From: Gambelia wislizenii
Taxonomy: Eukaryota > Chordata > Lepidosauria > Squamata > Crotaphytidae
NCBI GenBank assembly: GCA_030847615.1
Contig: JAUMIR010000015.1
Span: 1,009,501-1,073,500, forward strand
DNA: 64,000 nt
Direction of reading: 5' to 3'
A model generated the notes under the pieces. That model ran no database searches, was not told where the DNA came from, and saw nothing but the letters and a program-made list of their open reading frames with translations. The position numbers were made by a program, and so were the translations under genes. The first letter of the stretch is position 1; the number at the start of each line of letters is the position of its first letter. This document shows positions 32,050 through 43,221 of this stretch, piece after piece.

Positions 32050-32990
32050 TAACTCCCAGAATCCTTAGCCATAATGGCCACCATTTCAGAGCTGGGATCT
32101 CCCCAGTTGGTCATTTGGTGCCAGAGCTCTGAAAAGTGACCTTTGGTTTGATTTCTATTTCATTTTTCTCCCAAAACGGGACTCAAAGCTATGACGCTAT
32201 CATTGCCTTTGGGGATAACAACTCACAGGCTCTTCCTGCGAACATGGCTGACAGCTGGGGGATTCTGGGGGCTGCAATGCTAAGCTTTGCTTTGTCCAGC
32301 CAGTTTGGCCAAAGGAGGGCAGGCTGTGAATAAATCTTCCTCCCCTTCTTCTCTCCCACCATGGACCACCTGCAATGAGCAGAAGAGACCCTTCCCCATC
32401 TTTGCTCTCAAGAAAAGTCTGTGCAAAAATCCCCCCTCAGCCCCCCACACTCCCTTTCATCTCTCACCTTGGCAGAGGAAGGGGGAGAATGGGAGAATGC
32501 AATCGGCTTCAAACCCCCAACGAATTGAATCGGATTTCAGGCAGGCCTTTGATCTCCTCCCACCCACCCATCCCTTTGCTTCCTGGGGTGTGTTTTTCCC
32601 CCACCTCATTTGGAGAGACCCTCCAAAAATGTCTGGAGTGGGGAGAAAGGATTGAAAGGGAACATTGTGCAAGGAAGGAAGGAAGGAAGGAAGGAGCAAA
32701 GGAAAGGAGAGTGACATGAAGCAGAAATGGAGATCAAAGTGGTGAGCACCGTGGAGCAGGAGGCAAAGAAGAAAAGATCAGAGTAAGAAAAAAGGTGGAG
32801 GAGAGGCGCATGAAGATCAGAGAGAGGGGCCCTGATCCATGCTCAGGTGCCTCTTCTGCTCTCAGCAAAAGGATGCAGGTAGGAAATGATGCAGAAGACT
32901 CCTGCAATGCTACTGGTTATTGTTAATATTAATAGTATATTGATCAGTGTCTTGTCTTTTGTGATTCAGGACAGCTTACAACAGTTAAAA
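32050..32990. other. intron interval, purine-rich in its second half
   Basis: A GGAA/AAGG microsatellite lies at 32670-32695, followed by AG-rich sequence to about 32830. The frame 32287-32655 has no domain and is judged chance. Confidence 0.4.
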
Positions 32991-32995
32991 CAAAT

Positions 32996-33106
32996 ACAGT
33001 TGTCCCTCCATATCCATGGATTTAAGTATTCACGGCTTGAAAATATTCTTTAAAAAATAATCATCCAAAAAGCAAACCTTGATTTTGCCATCTTATAGAA
33101 GGGACA
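32996..33106 (-). mobile_element. truncated Tigger-like MITE
   Basis: It begins TACAGTTGTCCCTCCATATC and includes AGCAAACCTTGATTTTGCCA, but stops at GAAGGGACACC, where LINE sequence starts. The other terminus is lost. Confidence 0.75.
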
Positions 33107-33590
33107 CCAGCAGGGATCACCAGTATTGAGGCCATGATATTGAGAACACAGCTGCGCTGGGCAGGGAACGTTTCTAGGATGGAGGACCATCGCCTCCCCA
33201 AAATAGTACTCTACGGTGAACTCGCCACGGGTCGCATAAGAGGGGCGCTCCAAAAAAATGATACAAAGACTCCCTGAAACACCATCTCAGGCTCGGCCAA
33301 ATTGATCACCAACAAGGGTCCACCCTGGCCTCACATCGGGAGGCATGGAGACACACTATCCACAATGCTGCAGCCTTATTTGAGAACTCACACCGAACAA
33401 GTCTTGAAGAGAAACGACAACGCAGAAAGAATCACAACCCAAAAACATCACCCAAGGAGACCTTCTGCTGTGCTTTTTGCAACCGGACTTGTTTATCTCG
33501 GATTGGCCTTTTTAGTCATCAGTGCACTTGCAGAAAGCGCAGGATGAGTCCTTCCTGAATCTTCATTTGCGAAGAAAAGCCAGAGAGAGA
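33107..33590 (+). mobile_element. LINE with C-terminal zinc-finger
   Basis: It runs from the RTQLRWAGN/HVSRMEDHR-type region (AGCTGCGCTGGGCAGGGAAC) to the finger (CTTTTTGCAACCGGACTTG) and the terminal AAGAAAAGCCAGAGAG. It contains frameshifts. Its left edge abuts the truncated MITE. Confidence 0.8.
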
Positions 33591-33784
33591 GTGCCAGCAA
33601 CCATCGGGCTGCCCAATTTCAACCCCGCTGAAGCTTCTACCTTGCATGTAGCTATCGGGATAGTTATCAGACCAAGCCGCTTGCATGGGTACAGATCCAA
33701 ATTGCCACCGCTGTTAATTGCATGTTGCCTTCATCCTGCCCATCCAGTTACCAGCACCAGGGCACTTGGTATCTGTTGAGGATA

Positions 33785-34195
33785 CCCAACCCTGTGAATG
33801 AGAGACCTCCAAGAGCCCCTGTCCTCCATAGCTCTGCTCAGGTCTTTCAGATTCAGGACAGCCATTGTGGCTTCGTTGATGGAGTTTCTCCATCTGGAAT
33901 GTGGTCTTCCTCTCTACCTTCTGCCTTTCCAAGCATTATTGTCATTTCTAGTGAGTCATTTCTTCTCACTATATATATGTCCAAAGTATGAAAGTCTCAG
34001 TTTAGTCATGTTGGCTTCTAGAGAGAGTTCAGGCACGATTTGCTCTGAACCCATTTATTGGTCATTTTTAGCAGTCCACGGTATCCATACAATTCTTCTC
34101 CAACTCCACATTTCAAAGGAGTTGATTTTCTTCCTATCAGCTTCCTTTGCTGTCCTGCTCTTACAACCAGACAGCGAAATAGGAAATACAATACC
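33785..34195 (-). mobile_element. Bov-B LINE fragment
   Basis: The plus strand reads GAATGAGAGACCTCCAAGAG, TCATTTCTAGTGAGTC and GTCCAAAGTATGAAAGTC, antisense to Bov-B and co-linear with 14850-15110. It extends further 5' than that copy. Confidence 0.75.
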
Positions 34196-34214
34196 ATGGA
34201 TGGAAGGGATATCA

Positions 34215-34850
34215 TAGTAAGGATGGAGCAAGCTTGTTTTCTGCTGCTCCAGAGACTAGGACACAGAGCAATGGGTTCAAACTGCAGGAAAAGAGTTTCC
34301 ACCTAAACGTTAGGAAGAATTTCCTGACGGTAAGAGCTGTTTGGAAGTGGAATGAACTGCCTGGGAGTGTGGTGGACTTTCCTTCTGTGGAGGTTTTTAA
34401 ACAGAGGCTGTATGGCCATCTGTCATTGTGAATGCTTGGATTGTGTATTCCTGCATAGAAGAATGGGGTTGGACTAGATGGCCCTTGGGGGTCTCTTCAA
34501 ACTCTTATTCTATGGAATACTCTGCCTGGGAGTGTGGTGGAGTCTCATTCTTTGGAGGTTTTTCAACAGAGATTGGATGACCATCTGTCAGGAATGCTTT
34601 GACTGTGTATTCCTGTGTGGCAGAATGGGGTTGGACTAGATGGCCCTTGGTGTCTCTTCCAACTCTTATTCTATGGAATACACTGCCTGGGAATGGGATG
34701 GAGTCTCATTCTTTGGAAGTTTATAAACAGAGGCTGGAGGGCCATCTGTCATTGGGAGTGGTTTGATTCTTTATTTCTGCATGGCAGTATGCGTTTGGAC
34801 TAGATGGCCCTTGGGGGTCTCTTCCAACTCTGTGATTCTATGGACAGCCC
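34215..34850 (+). mobile_element. CR1 3' end with two extra partial tails
   Basis: The first copy has a 65-codon end of frame (SNGFKLQEKSFHLNVRKNFL). After its 3' untranslated region come two more partial 3' ends (about 34510 and 34680), each restarting with TATTCTATGGAATAC and CTGCCTGGGA. Confidence 0.85.
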
Positions 34851-34854
34851 TAAC

Positions 34855-35695
34855 TTTTAACATTTAACATCTCCACACTTCAGGATCTTGTCCAGTTCTT
34901 TCATAGCTGCCTTTCCCAGTCCTATTCTTCTGATTTCTAGACTGCAATATCCATTCTGATCAATGGGAAATCTTTGACTATTTCAATTTCCTCATTGTCT
35001 TGCTTGAATTTATGTACTGTACTCTAAATGGGACTAAAAAAATGAGATGTAGGCCAGGGAGTGGGAATCATGTGTGGCCCTGTCAGATGAGGTTGTACTA
35101 CAAATCCCAGTATTCTTTACCATTGGTGATGCTGGCCAGAGGCTGGTGGGAGTTGGAGCTGAACAATTTTTAGAAGCTTGTGTGATTCCTGCTTTGGGTG
35201 ATTGAGACCCTGGTGACCTTCTGTTAAATGGTGTGATGGAGCTGAGCATCCTGAAAGGCCAGGAAATGGCTGGTTATTTCATCTGTTGTGATGGTATTTT
35301 TCACAGCCAGAGGTAAAGGGATGTGCTGGTGAGATTTCCATGCCCAGGGGACCAAAATAACTTGTCTGGTGGCTTTAGGTACTTCACACCTTGATGTTGG
35401 AGAAGGCAGTGGAAATGCTGTTTGTTTCTCTGCCTCAGGCAGCGGGTGCTAACTAGCAACAATTTGCTCCCTCTTCCCTCCCTTCCTTGCTGAATTTGTA
35501 GGGTGACCCTAAACCACAACAGCAGCAGCAGCAACAACAATTTAATTATTTCCCCACTTTTCCCCATTGTACACAGGTTAAACCACCTACAGATCAAAGT
35601 TCACACCACAAAAAGCATGCAAAAGTTAAAATAGAATTAAAATGGCAATAGAATTCAAAGCAACATATGCATTCAAAAGCAAGGAATAAGGAGAA
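34855..35695. other. intron interval, no clear element
   Basis: Near 34860-34990 there may be old Bov-B antisense sequence (CACTTCAGGATCTTGTCCAG). A GCAGCAGCAGCAACAACAA run lies at about 35519, with an L2-like untranslated pattern after it (CCCCACTTTTCCCC, TTAAAACCACC-type). Confidence 0.4.
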
Positions 35696-35699
35696 TAGG

Positions 35700-35790
35700 A
35701 TTATAGAGTTGGATGAGACCCTAAGGGCCATCCAGTCCAACCCTCTTCTGCCATGCAGGAACACACAGTCAAAGCACGCCCGACAGATGG
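35700..35790 (-). mobile_element. CR1 3' terminus
   Basis: A short antisense tail, TTATAGAGTTGGATGAGACC to CAGTCAAAGCACGCCCG, is followed by unique sequence to about 36170. Confidence 0.75.
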
Positions 35791-36404
35791 GTAGCACATT
35801 CTGGAAAGCCCTCTTCCCCATCAACCAACCGTCAGCTCCCAAAGTCCTGCCGAAACAAACCAAAAAAGGTCTTGACTGCTGCAAGAAGAAAACACTGGAA
35901 GGAGGCAGTCATATCTTCCTAGACTCTCAAAGCCTTGGAGGAGCAGCCACGAAACAGGCCCCGTTTTCTGTGTTTCCACCAAGCGGGTTGTTGAGGCACC
36001 TGTTCTTGTGAGAGAGGTGGAACCCTAAATTTCTCTGCAAAATACCTAAAGAAAGATGGTATGAGCGCCGTTCTCCATTGGTGGCTTCTTTTCGAGCATC
36101 TATCAATAACCAAACGTTCTTTTGATATGCGCTTCATCTCTGATGTCCTTCTTCCTGAGCCGTAATGTACAGTACAACCCCGGGGTATACGTTCCTGGAC
36201 TTACCATGGAAAAACAAAACTGCAGAGAATAGTGAACCTGATTGAAAAGAACAACTTCCAGCCCAAGCATATCATAGAGTTGTGTTGGAGGATCTAGAGA
36301 TTCCCCCTATAGGCATTTCTAGGCCCTCCAGCATGATTCCATGGCCAACGCCTGGTGGAAACACCATAGAATCATGCTGGAGCACCTAGAAAATGCCTAG
36401 AGAG

Positions 36405-36960
36405 AACATAATTCTTTTGGATGCAGTAAATGCAGTAAATATACACTGGACTGAGTATGTGACGAATGTTGCTGTCCTTGAGCAAGCAGGGATCACCAGC
36501 ACTGAGGCCATGATATTGAGAACACAGCTGCGCTGGGCAGGGCACGTTTCTAGGATGGAGGACCATCGCCTCCCCAAAATAGTACTCTATGGTGAACTCG
36601 CCACGGGTCAGCGTAAGAGGGGCGCTCCAGAAAAGCAATACAAGGACTCCCTGAAACAACTTCTCAGGCTCAGCCAAATTAATCACCAACAATGGTCCGC
36701 CCTGGCCTCACATCGGGAGGCATGGAGACACATGATCCACAATGCGGCAACCTTATTTGGGAACTCAGGCCGAACAAGTGTTGAAGAGAAACGACAACGT
36801 AGAAAATATCACAACCCGGAAATATCACCCAAGGAAACCTTCTGCTGTGCTTTCTGCAACCAGACTTGTTTATCTCGGATTGGCCTTTTTAGTCATCAGC
36901 GCGCTTGCAGAAAGCGCGGGAGGAGTCCTTCCTGAATTTTAGTTTGCGAAGAAAAGCCAG
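36405..36960 (+). mobile_element. LINE with C-terminal zinc-finger, best copy
   Basis: This is the clearest member of the second LINE family. The open frame 36393-36935 (180 codons) contains RTQLRWAGHVSRMEDHRLPK, GELATGQRKRGAPEKQYKDS, QQWSALASHREAWRHM and a terminal finger with pattern CX2CX12HX3C (FCCAFCNQTC ... SHQRAC). The GHVxRMEDxRLPK word is common near the end of several non-LTR reverse transcriptases, so I infer a LINE but cannot name the clade. It is 5' truncated. A mariner-like fragment (36170-36410) precedes it. Confidence 0.8.
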
Positions 36961-37020
36961 AGAGGAGGAAGAAATGAAACCACAGTCCCATGGATATGGG
37001 GGGTCATACTTCTTCTCTTG

Positions 37021-37238
37021 AGCCTTAGATGTTGTTTCAGGGAGTCCTTGTATTGCTTTTTTGGAGTGCCCCTCTTACGTTGACCCGTGGCAAGTTCACC
37101 ATAGAGTCCTATTTTTGGGAGTCGATGGTCCTCCATCCTAAAACATGCCCTGCCCAGTGCAGCTGCGTTCCCAATATCATGGCCTCAATGCTGGTGATCC
37201 CTGCTTGCTCAAGGACAGCAACATTCGTCACATAGTCC
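37021..37238 (-). mobile_element. LINE-finger family fragment between direct repeats
   Basis: This is an antisense fragment lacking the finger (AGATGTTGTTTCAGGGAGTC to AACATTCGTCACATAGTC). It is bracketed by near-identical words, CCATGGATATGGGGGGTCAT (36990) and CCACGGATATGGGGGTCAT (37251). Confidence 0.8.
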
Positions 37239-37339
37239 ATAGTCAGTCCCACGGATATGGGGGTCATATTTCTTCTCATTGATTTCTCTTAGTAGTCAAG
37301 TGAGGTGGCCCTGAGCAGAAGGTGACTTAGAATCCTAGA

Positions 37340-37460
37340 GTTGGAAAACAACACGAGGGCCATCTAGTCCAACCCCCTTTTTCCATGCAGGAGAACACAA
37401 TCCAAGCACCCCTGACAGATGTTCATCCAGCCTCTCTTTAAAAACCTCCAAAGTTTGATG
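37340..37460 (-). mobile_element. CR1 3' end
   Basis: It contains CCTAGAGTTGGAAAACAACA, CATCTAGTCCAACCCCC and CAGCCTCTCTTTAAAAACC. It is followed by repeat-free sequence to about 37880 that includes a CpG-rich patch at 37590-37730. Confidence 0.75.
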
Positions 37461-37884
37461 TGAGTATAACCAGGAGTTATGCTCATGTACCTGCTGATGT
37501 CAGGTAAGGAGGTATCTGCATCGCCTTTCTGCAATCTTTCTTCCAAGGGCAGATGAAATGTGCCACCTTGTAGCTCCATCCTCTGGCTGATGGGCCACCG
37601 GGTGCGCATGGAAATCTCCCTCCATGCTCCCGCTCATCGGCACCCCTCACCCTCCTGGACTCCCTCTCCCGTAATCCGGTGGGACTTTTACGCTCTGCCA
37701 GCCTTAAATAGGATCTTGGCCCGGATGTGCGAGTTTTAATGTTTGGTTTTATTTTTGGAAGGGATATGGGCAGCCAACCTTGCAAGGATTACTCCAAGTG
37801 TGTTTTTGCCCGTGGGAATTAGCATCAGCTCAAGCGCCAAGCAACGGTGGTAGTATGTGAGGCGACACTTTCCTTGTTGTTGTT

Positions 37885-38240
37885 GTTATATGACTTTAAG
37901 TTGATGCCGACTTATAGCTTCTCTCTCCTAGAACTTTATTGCCAAGATTTATTATTCAGTGGAGGTTTGCTCTGGCCTTCCTCTGAGGCTGAGAGAGGAT
38001 GACTGGCCCAAGGTCCCCATGGGTGAGCAGAGATTTGAACCCTGGCCTCCTGGTCTGAAACTCAACCCACTACACCATGTTGGTTCTTGTTTTCTTGACC
38101 AGGTATCCTCAGAAAAGGTTAGCCATTGCTTTCCTCAGAGGCTGAGAGAGTGTGACTTCCCCAGATTCACCAAGTGGGTTCCAAGGCTCAGTGGTGATTC
38201 CTCTTGGATTCCTAGTCCAACACCCGAACTACTATTCAGA
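37885..38240 (-). mobile_element. two antisense SINEs in tandem
   Basis: The first runs from GACTTTAAGTTGATGCCGAC to GATTTGAACCCTGGCCTCC. The second starts at TTGGTTCTTGTTTTCTTGACC and ends near CTAGTCCAACACCCGAAC. A TTG microsatellite precedes them. Confidence 0.75.
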
Positions 38241-38494
38241 CATTAAAAAGGCAGCGAGTGATTACTCTTCTTCTCTGGTGTGTGCCTTCTTTCACAAAGC
38301 CCACCACTGTGTGTGTCTCTGTGTGTGGTTGTGTTGTCATTTCAACATGGAGAATCAAGCTTTTTTGTTCTTTTCTTACTCCCGACAGGCCTGGGGTTGC
38401 ATCCAGATGGAAACCAATACCACTCCATCGGCCCCCGTGCTGTGTTTTAGCATTAGCAGATCCACCCTTCTTCCATGATGACATGCAGTCATAC

Positions 38495-39135
38495 TGAATC
38501 ATAGAATCATAGACCTGGAAGAGACCCCAAGGGCCATCCAGTCCAACCCCATTCTGCAATGCAGGAAGACACAATCCAAGCCCGCCCAACAGAAGGCCAT
38601 CCAGCCTCTTGTCCAAACCTGTTTCAGCACCATGGATAGCTCAGAGCATCATAGAGTTGGAATAGATCCCAAGGGCCATCTAGTCCAACCCCATTCTACC
38701 ATGCAGGAATAAACAATCAAAGCATTCCCAACAGATGGCCATCCAGCCTCTGCATAAAAATCTCCAAAGATGGAGACCACCACTCTCCAAGGCAGGATAT
38801 TCTACTGTCTAATAACTCTTATCGTCAGGAAGTTCTTCCTAATAATGTTTAGGTGGAATCTCTTTTCCTGCAGTTGGAACGCATTGCTCCGTGTCCCAGT
38901 CTCTGGAGCGGCAGAAAACAAGCTTGCTCCATCCTCACAGTATGACACCTCTCCAAATATTTAAACATGGCTATCATGTCCTCTCTCGACCTTCTCTTCT
39001 CCAGACTAAAGATGCCCAGGTCCCTAAGCCACTCCTCATAGGGCATCATGGCTTCCAGACCGCCCAACATCCTGGTCACCCTCCTCTGGACACCTTCCAG
39101 CTTCTCAATATCCTTCCTGAATTGTGGTGGTTGCT
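38495..39135 (-). mobile_element. two antisense CR1 copies
   Basis: A 3' tail (38495-38640) is followed by a longer copy (38640-39135) reaching the FRKDIEKLEGVQRRVTRM region; frame 38849-39226 is open for 125 codons in part. A MITE arm (GACTGCAATTCCCATTAG, 39178) follows. Confidence 0.85.
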
Positions 39136-39249
39136 TTTTAAAGTCTTGCATGGGGAAAATACAGCCTTCCAGAAACTGGACTGCAATTCCCATTAGCCCT
39201 AGCCAGCTACTCCACAACAGTCTCATGGGAGCTGCAGTCCAACAAAATC

Positions 39250-40425
39250 CAGAGGATGCAGGGTCCCCACTCTTGGTTTAAGATCAAGTCTTTCTGCTTC
39301 TCCTTACTTGCTTTTTGTCACCTCATGACTGAAATAGAGATCTGTGTCTCTCAAAGGCTTGCAGTCATTTTTGTGCCTTTTGGGGGGGGCCTAGTGTGGG
39401 TCCCGAGTTCAGGTTTACCCCATGGAGGCTGTGCTTGGGAGACTTTAGAATTTTACTGTGATACTGTTTTATATTCTTGTATATTCTGATTACATGTATT
39501 GGTCAGTTTGTTATATTATCTATATATGTGGTTCCAATGTAATTAGAGCTGTGAATCCATTCTGGGTTTTAGTCAGAACTGTACAGGTCTGTAAAGAACT
39601 GTAGAGAACTGTCTGTAGTGTCAAGCCTTATCCTCAATATAGGCTTGCCACCTTGGGCTGCTTGTTTAAAGTTTGGACTAAAACCCAGAGCTTATTTGCC
39701 ACTCAACGGCCATGGAAGACACCCCTGGAGTGACGTGTGAGTGGGACGCTCCTCAGCTCCACATTGTTAATCACAACTAGAGTAGTTTCTGTTGATCAGA
39801 TGGGTCTACTTTAGAGGGAGATGGCAATCCGATGGTCCTCCGGCGGTGCCCCATTACGGCTTCAAACGTTCAGGATTAAGCGCCTTGTTTTCTACGTATG
39901 TCACGCTGGAGCAGAGCTGTGTTTTTTCTGCGCTGCCCGAAACAAGAGAACCACATCTGCAAATATATTCCATTCCCGACAAAATCTTCAATTATGAATG
40001 TGTTAAATCATAAAACTCTGTCTCCCAAGTACAAAAAGGATGCATAAAAGATAATCATCGGGAAACCGGGAAGAGACACCCGGGGACGGACGCCGCATAC
40101 AGGATCTGTGTTTTGGGATGCATAAATCCAGAGATTAGGAAAGTTAGATTGGGGCTTTTTTGTGGGGGGGATGGCAGCTCCCAGAACACACACACACCCT
40201 TCACAGCCTGCATGGCCACTGGCTATAGGGGGCTTCTGGGAGTTGTAGTCCAAAAAGAGGGAACACTTTCAGAGCGCTGCATGAACACGATTCGGAACGT
40301 GTGGATTCACCCCTTTTTGACACGAATTGTCTCCCCAAATTATGACCTGGATAAGCTTCCCTGCTTTCACCGAACAGTTGCTCTGAAGGACTCAGCCAGA
40401 GTTGAATTGTGATACTACATGGGAC
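39250..40425. other. intron interval, one dispersed-repeat end and a unique block
   Basis: At 39668-39692 the words AAAGTTTGGACTAAAACCCA mark a family also seen at 40970, 49405 and 49890. From 39790 to 40090 the sequence is non-repetitive, with AT-rich words (CTTCAATTATGAATGTG). A MITE arm (CTTCTGGGAGTTGTAGTCC) lies at 40234. Confidence 0.4.
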
Positions 40426-40427
40426 CC

Positions 40428-40710
40428 ATTCACACCACACAATTATAGTGCTCTTATTCCACTTTAATGCCCATGGCTGCTTCCTATGGAAACCTGGGAT
40501 TGGTAGTTTGGTAAGAAGAGCCACCATGGTGTAGTAGTTTGAGTGTTGGACTACGACTCTAGAGACCAGGGTTCGAATCCCTTCACAGCCATGGAAACCC
40601 ACTGGGTGACCTTGGGCAAGTCACACTCTCTCAGCCTGCGAGGGAGGCAAAGGTAAATGCCCTCTGAACGAATCTTGATGGGTTTGCCTTAGGGTTGCCA
40701 TAAGTACATT
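40428..40710 (+). mobile_element. partial hAT MITE joined to a tRNA-derived SINE
   Basis: The MITE arm (CACACAATTATAGTGC, TATGGAAACCTGGGATTGG) stops at TAGTTTGGTAA. The SINE (about 40515-40710) has a perfect B-box word GGGTTCGAATCCC and the tail GGGTTGCCATAAGTA. Confidence 0.8.
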
Positions 40711-40714
40711 TATA

Positions 40715-41530
40715 TCACAAAGCATTGACCACATAATAGTTGCAAATACATTTGCTGGAATGTGTACATCTACACTAATGTACTAAAAACAAACCAATAT
40801 CCGTTTCTACACAGAAATGTTACCTCCCATCAGAAGTGACAGATATTTTATACATTTTCAAAAACACTATTTTTAACCAAACAAAAATTAGTCTTAACTT
40901 TTAAAGGAGCCATACCATTAAGCTGAACCTATTTGGAGGATAACATTCAACACTTAGGAAAGCCTCCTTTAAAGTTTGGATTTAAACCCACAACAGATTT
41001 CGCCACTGCGCTGATGCGGAAGCCGTCAGCTGCTGGATTAATAAATGTGTCAAGTGTGAAAAGCCTTGTCAAAATGTCTTCAAAATGGCCATAAAAGATA
41101 AAATTTGGAAGTAGCCAGAAAATGTCATTTGTTGCACCAATAAGGTAGCGTCACGCCCACACACTCATTGACGCTGGATATGCGGGGTAAATTATGCACC
41201 GTTGCGCAATAGAGGTATTTTTCTGACAATGGCAAAAGCAGATTTTTTTGTGCAGAAAACAATGTTGTGTATTGCTTGTTGCTGCCGCGCAATGACACCA
41301 GTCATTGACCTGTGTGGCAGAATGATGCTGTTTTGCATGAGGATTGTGTATCAGACGTGCCGATATTTACGTCGTGCTAAGAATATCTTGGATTGTAGCC
41401 ATTGTGTTGTGTTTGAAACGAAATTCCAACGCGCCATCTCTAGCCCCCTAAGGGAGTGTGCATGACATCATTGTTGTGGTGGTTGTAAATTATCCTCTTC
41501 TATGTTGCACACTTTGGTGTCGCTTCTCTT
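40715..41530. other. intron interval, unclassified repeat-like end
   Basis: It contains AAAGTTTGGATTTAAACCCA at 40972 (the dispersed word noted at 39668). Otherwise no element is recognised. Confidence 0.35.
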
Positions 41531-41532
41531 GC

Positions 41533-41705
41533 AGATGATTGATTGATTGATTGATTACCTGTGTCTCCCCATGGATCAAGATGGGGAACAACAACGCTTA
41601 ATGTCATTTAAAATACATATCAGTTAAAAACACATAAACCCATTAAAAGGCATAAATATCAATTTAAAAGAACAAAATAAAACCAATACATATTAAAACA
41701 ATTTT
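41533..41705 (-). mobile_element. L2-like 3' end
   Basis: GATT repeats at the tail are followed by the complement of the 3' untranslated region (GGGGAACAACAACGCTTAATG, TTAAAACACATAAACCC-type). No coding part remains. Confidence 0.65.
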
Positions 41706-41709
41706 AAAA

Positions 41710-42460
41710 TTCACAGTTTGCAATCAGCCACCGTTGGGAGATAGAGCTGAACTGGTTTGGGGAAAGAGAGACAGCTTTGCCCTTCCGAAATTCCAATTCA
41801 CGCAGGCGTTGGGAGGTGGTCGCCCGCCCTGCGCCCCAGCCGATCAATCTCCTTCTAACCCCGGGGCAGAGGTTCATTTGGGGACATGTGGTTGTGGCAG
41901 CTGTACTGGTGAGGGAATGCAGTTATTGACCCCATCTTCATTTTTTTGAGCAGGGAGAGGGCATGGCCAACTACACTTTGGACCCACAAGCTGCGCAGGT
42001 GGAGAGGGAACGCTTGCCATTGTCAGGAGTTTGGAAGAGGAGAAATCACAATTTTTTCTCACCAATTCAGGGCAAAAGAATTGATAGTAAAACCTGCCTG
42101 CTCAACTATCTGCAGGTTAAAAAAGAAAAAAAATTACAGGCAACATTGCAATGTTTTTGCTCAAGAGATTCCTTGCAGCACAAATGAGCAATGCTGCCTC
42201 CTGCTGACCAGTGCAGATATAACATACACAATGCATTTCAGTGCACTCTAATAGCGTTGAATTAACTAAAGGGCAGCTTCAACCGCAGCATTAAAGCAGG
42301 AACGATTGAATTGTGAGGCATAAGTGTTCACCGACGTGCAAAACAACGGAAATGGCCTCTTAGGTCTGGTCCTTTCTTGTTGCTAACTGGAGCCAGACAG
42401 ACAACTTTTGGAAGCCCAAAAGCAGGGGTGCAAAAAGGGGGTGGCCCATCTGATTTGTTC
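41710..42460. other. intron interval, no element recognised
   Basis: Open frames here (for example 41946-42251) show no domain or splice context. An AAAAAGAAAAAAAA run lies at about 42120. Confidence 0.3.
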
Positions 42461-42464
42461 CTAA

Positions 42465-42820
42465 CTTGTAAGGTAGAGTGCCTCTGTACAGGGCAGTTTT
42501 GCTGAGCTTTTCCAGCATAGGTGGGGTGGGTGGGTTCAATTCCAGAGAATTTCTCAGGGCCACACTCCATTTGTGGGCGGGGCCAGCAGAAAAAGGGGTG
42601 TGGCCAAAGTACCACCATATTTTAACTGGGAGTTCCTAGTGGCACCAACTATGCCTTCGGAGAAGCCTGTCGAACCTTCTTTAGAATGGTGGGGAAGCAA
42701 TTAGGATGAAAGTGTGGAAACTACAAAACAATGGCACCATAGGAGAAAGGGGACGTGGCCATCTGGAGAACATTAGTGGGCCAGATTCAGCCCAAGGGCC
42801 GGAGGTTCCTTACCCCTGTC
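42465..42820 (+). repeat. unclassified dispersed repeat, copy 2
   Basis: It shares ordered words with 4735-4930 (AAGGTAGAGTGCCTCTGTA, TTCAATTCCAG, GGGCCACACTCC, AGTACCACCATAT) and extends further right (GGGCCAGATTCAGCCCAAGG). Confidence 0.55.
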
Positions 42821-42825
42821 TTATG

Positions 42826-42953
42826 TAAGAGACCTTTAGGCAGATTTTAGAGGGTCATCTTTCAGGAGTGCTGTAGTTGTCTATTGCTGAATGGGAGAGG
42901 GTTGGACTAGATGACCTTTGGGGGTACCTTGCAGCTCTATGATTCTGTGACTT
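42826..42953 (+). mobile_element. KIRREL1: CR1 3' end just upstream of KIRREL1 exon
   Basis: A divergent tail (GAGAGGGTTGGACTAGATGA, CTATGATTCTGTGA) ends about 120 bp before the exon that starts at 43072. Confidence 0.75.
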
Positions 42954-43071
42954 CCTTGGAAGGTGGTGGACTCACCCTTGCTGGTTGTCTTCTGTGACTT
43001 CTGTGAATTTGTGTGACCTGACACACTGAACCAAGCCTATACCCACCTTTCTTTCTCTTTTCTCTCCACAG

Positions 43072-43221
43072 TTCTGCAGACCCGCTTCGTCGAAGAGCCC
43101 GAGGACCAGACGGTGGTGGCTGGGCAGCGGATCGTGCTCTCCTGCGTGGTGCTGAACTACTCTGGGATCGTGCAGTGGACCAAGGATGGCCTGGCCCTGG
43201 GGATGGGGCAGGGCCTTAAAG
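43072..43221 (+). CDS. KIRREL1: KIRREL1 coding exon: first half of Ig domain 1
   Basis: KIRREL1 (Neph1) is a single-pass adhesion protein of the immunoglobulin superfamily that binds nephrin and itself at the podocyte slit diaphragm and at other cell contacts. The 150-nt exon follows a strong pyrimidine tract ending in CTCCACAG and stops at AAAG/GTAGCC. Its first two bases finish a split codon, 49 codons follow, and one base is left over, so it is phase 1 on both sides. The peptide opens [18 protein letters not shown], then has the B-strand cysteine (VLSC), the core tryptophan (VQWTKDG) and ends GMGQGLK. These words match the mature N-terminus of KIRREL1 better than KIRREL2 or KIRREL3 as I recall those families. 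The donor has C rather than G at +5. The signal peptide must be on an upstream exon not seen here. Confidence 0.95.

Larger units (their letters stand above)
1..43071 (+). other. KIRREL1: KIRREL1 upstream intron, 3' part (probably intron 1)
   Basis: No other host exon could be supported in these 43 kb. Because the next exon begins at the mature N-terminus, this should be the intron between the signal-peptide exon and the first Ig exon, which I recall as very long in other vertebrates. I found no ATG-signal-peptide exon with a phase-1 donor here, so exon 1 probably lies further left. The intron is filled with the repeats listed separately. An unrelated non-coding or antisense gene cannot be excluded. 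Confidence 0.75.
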
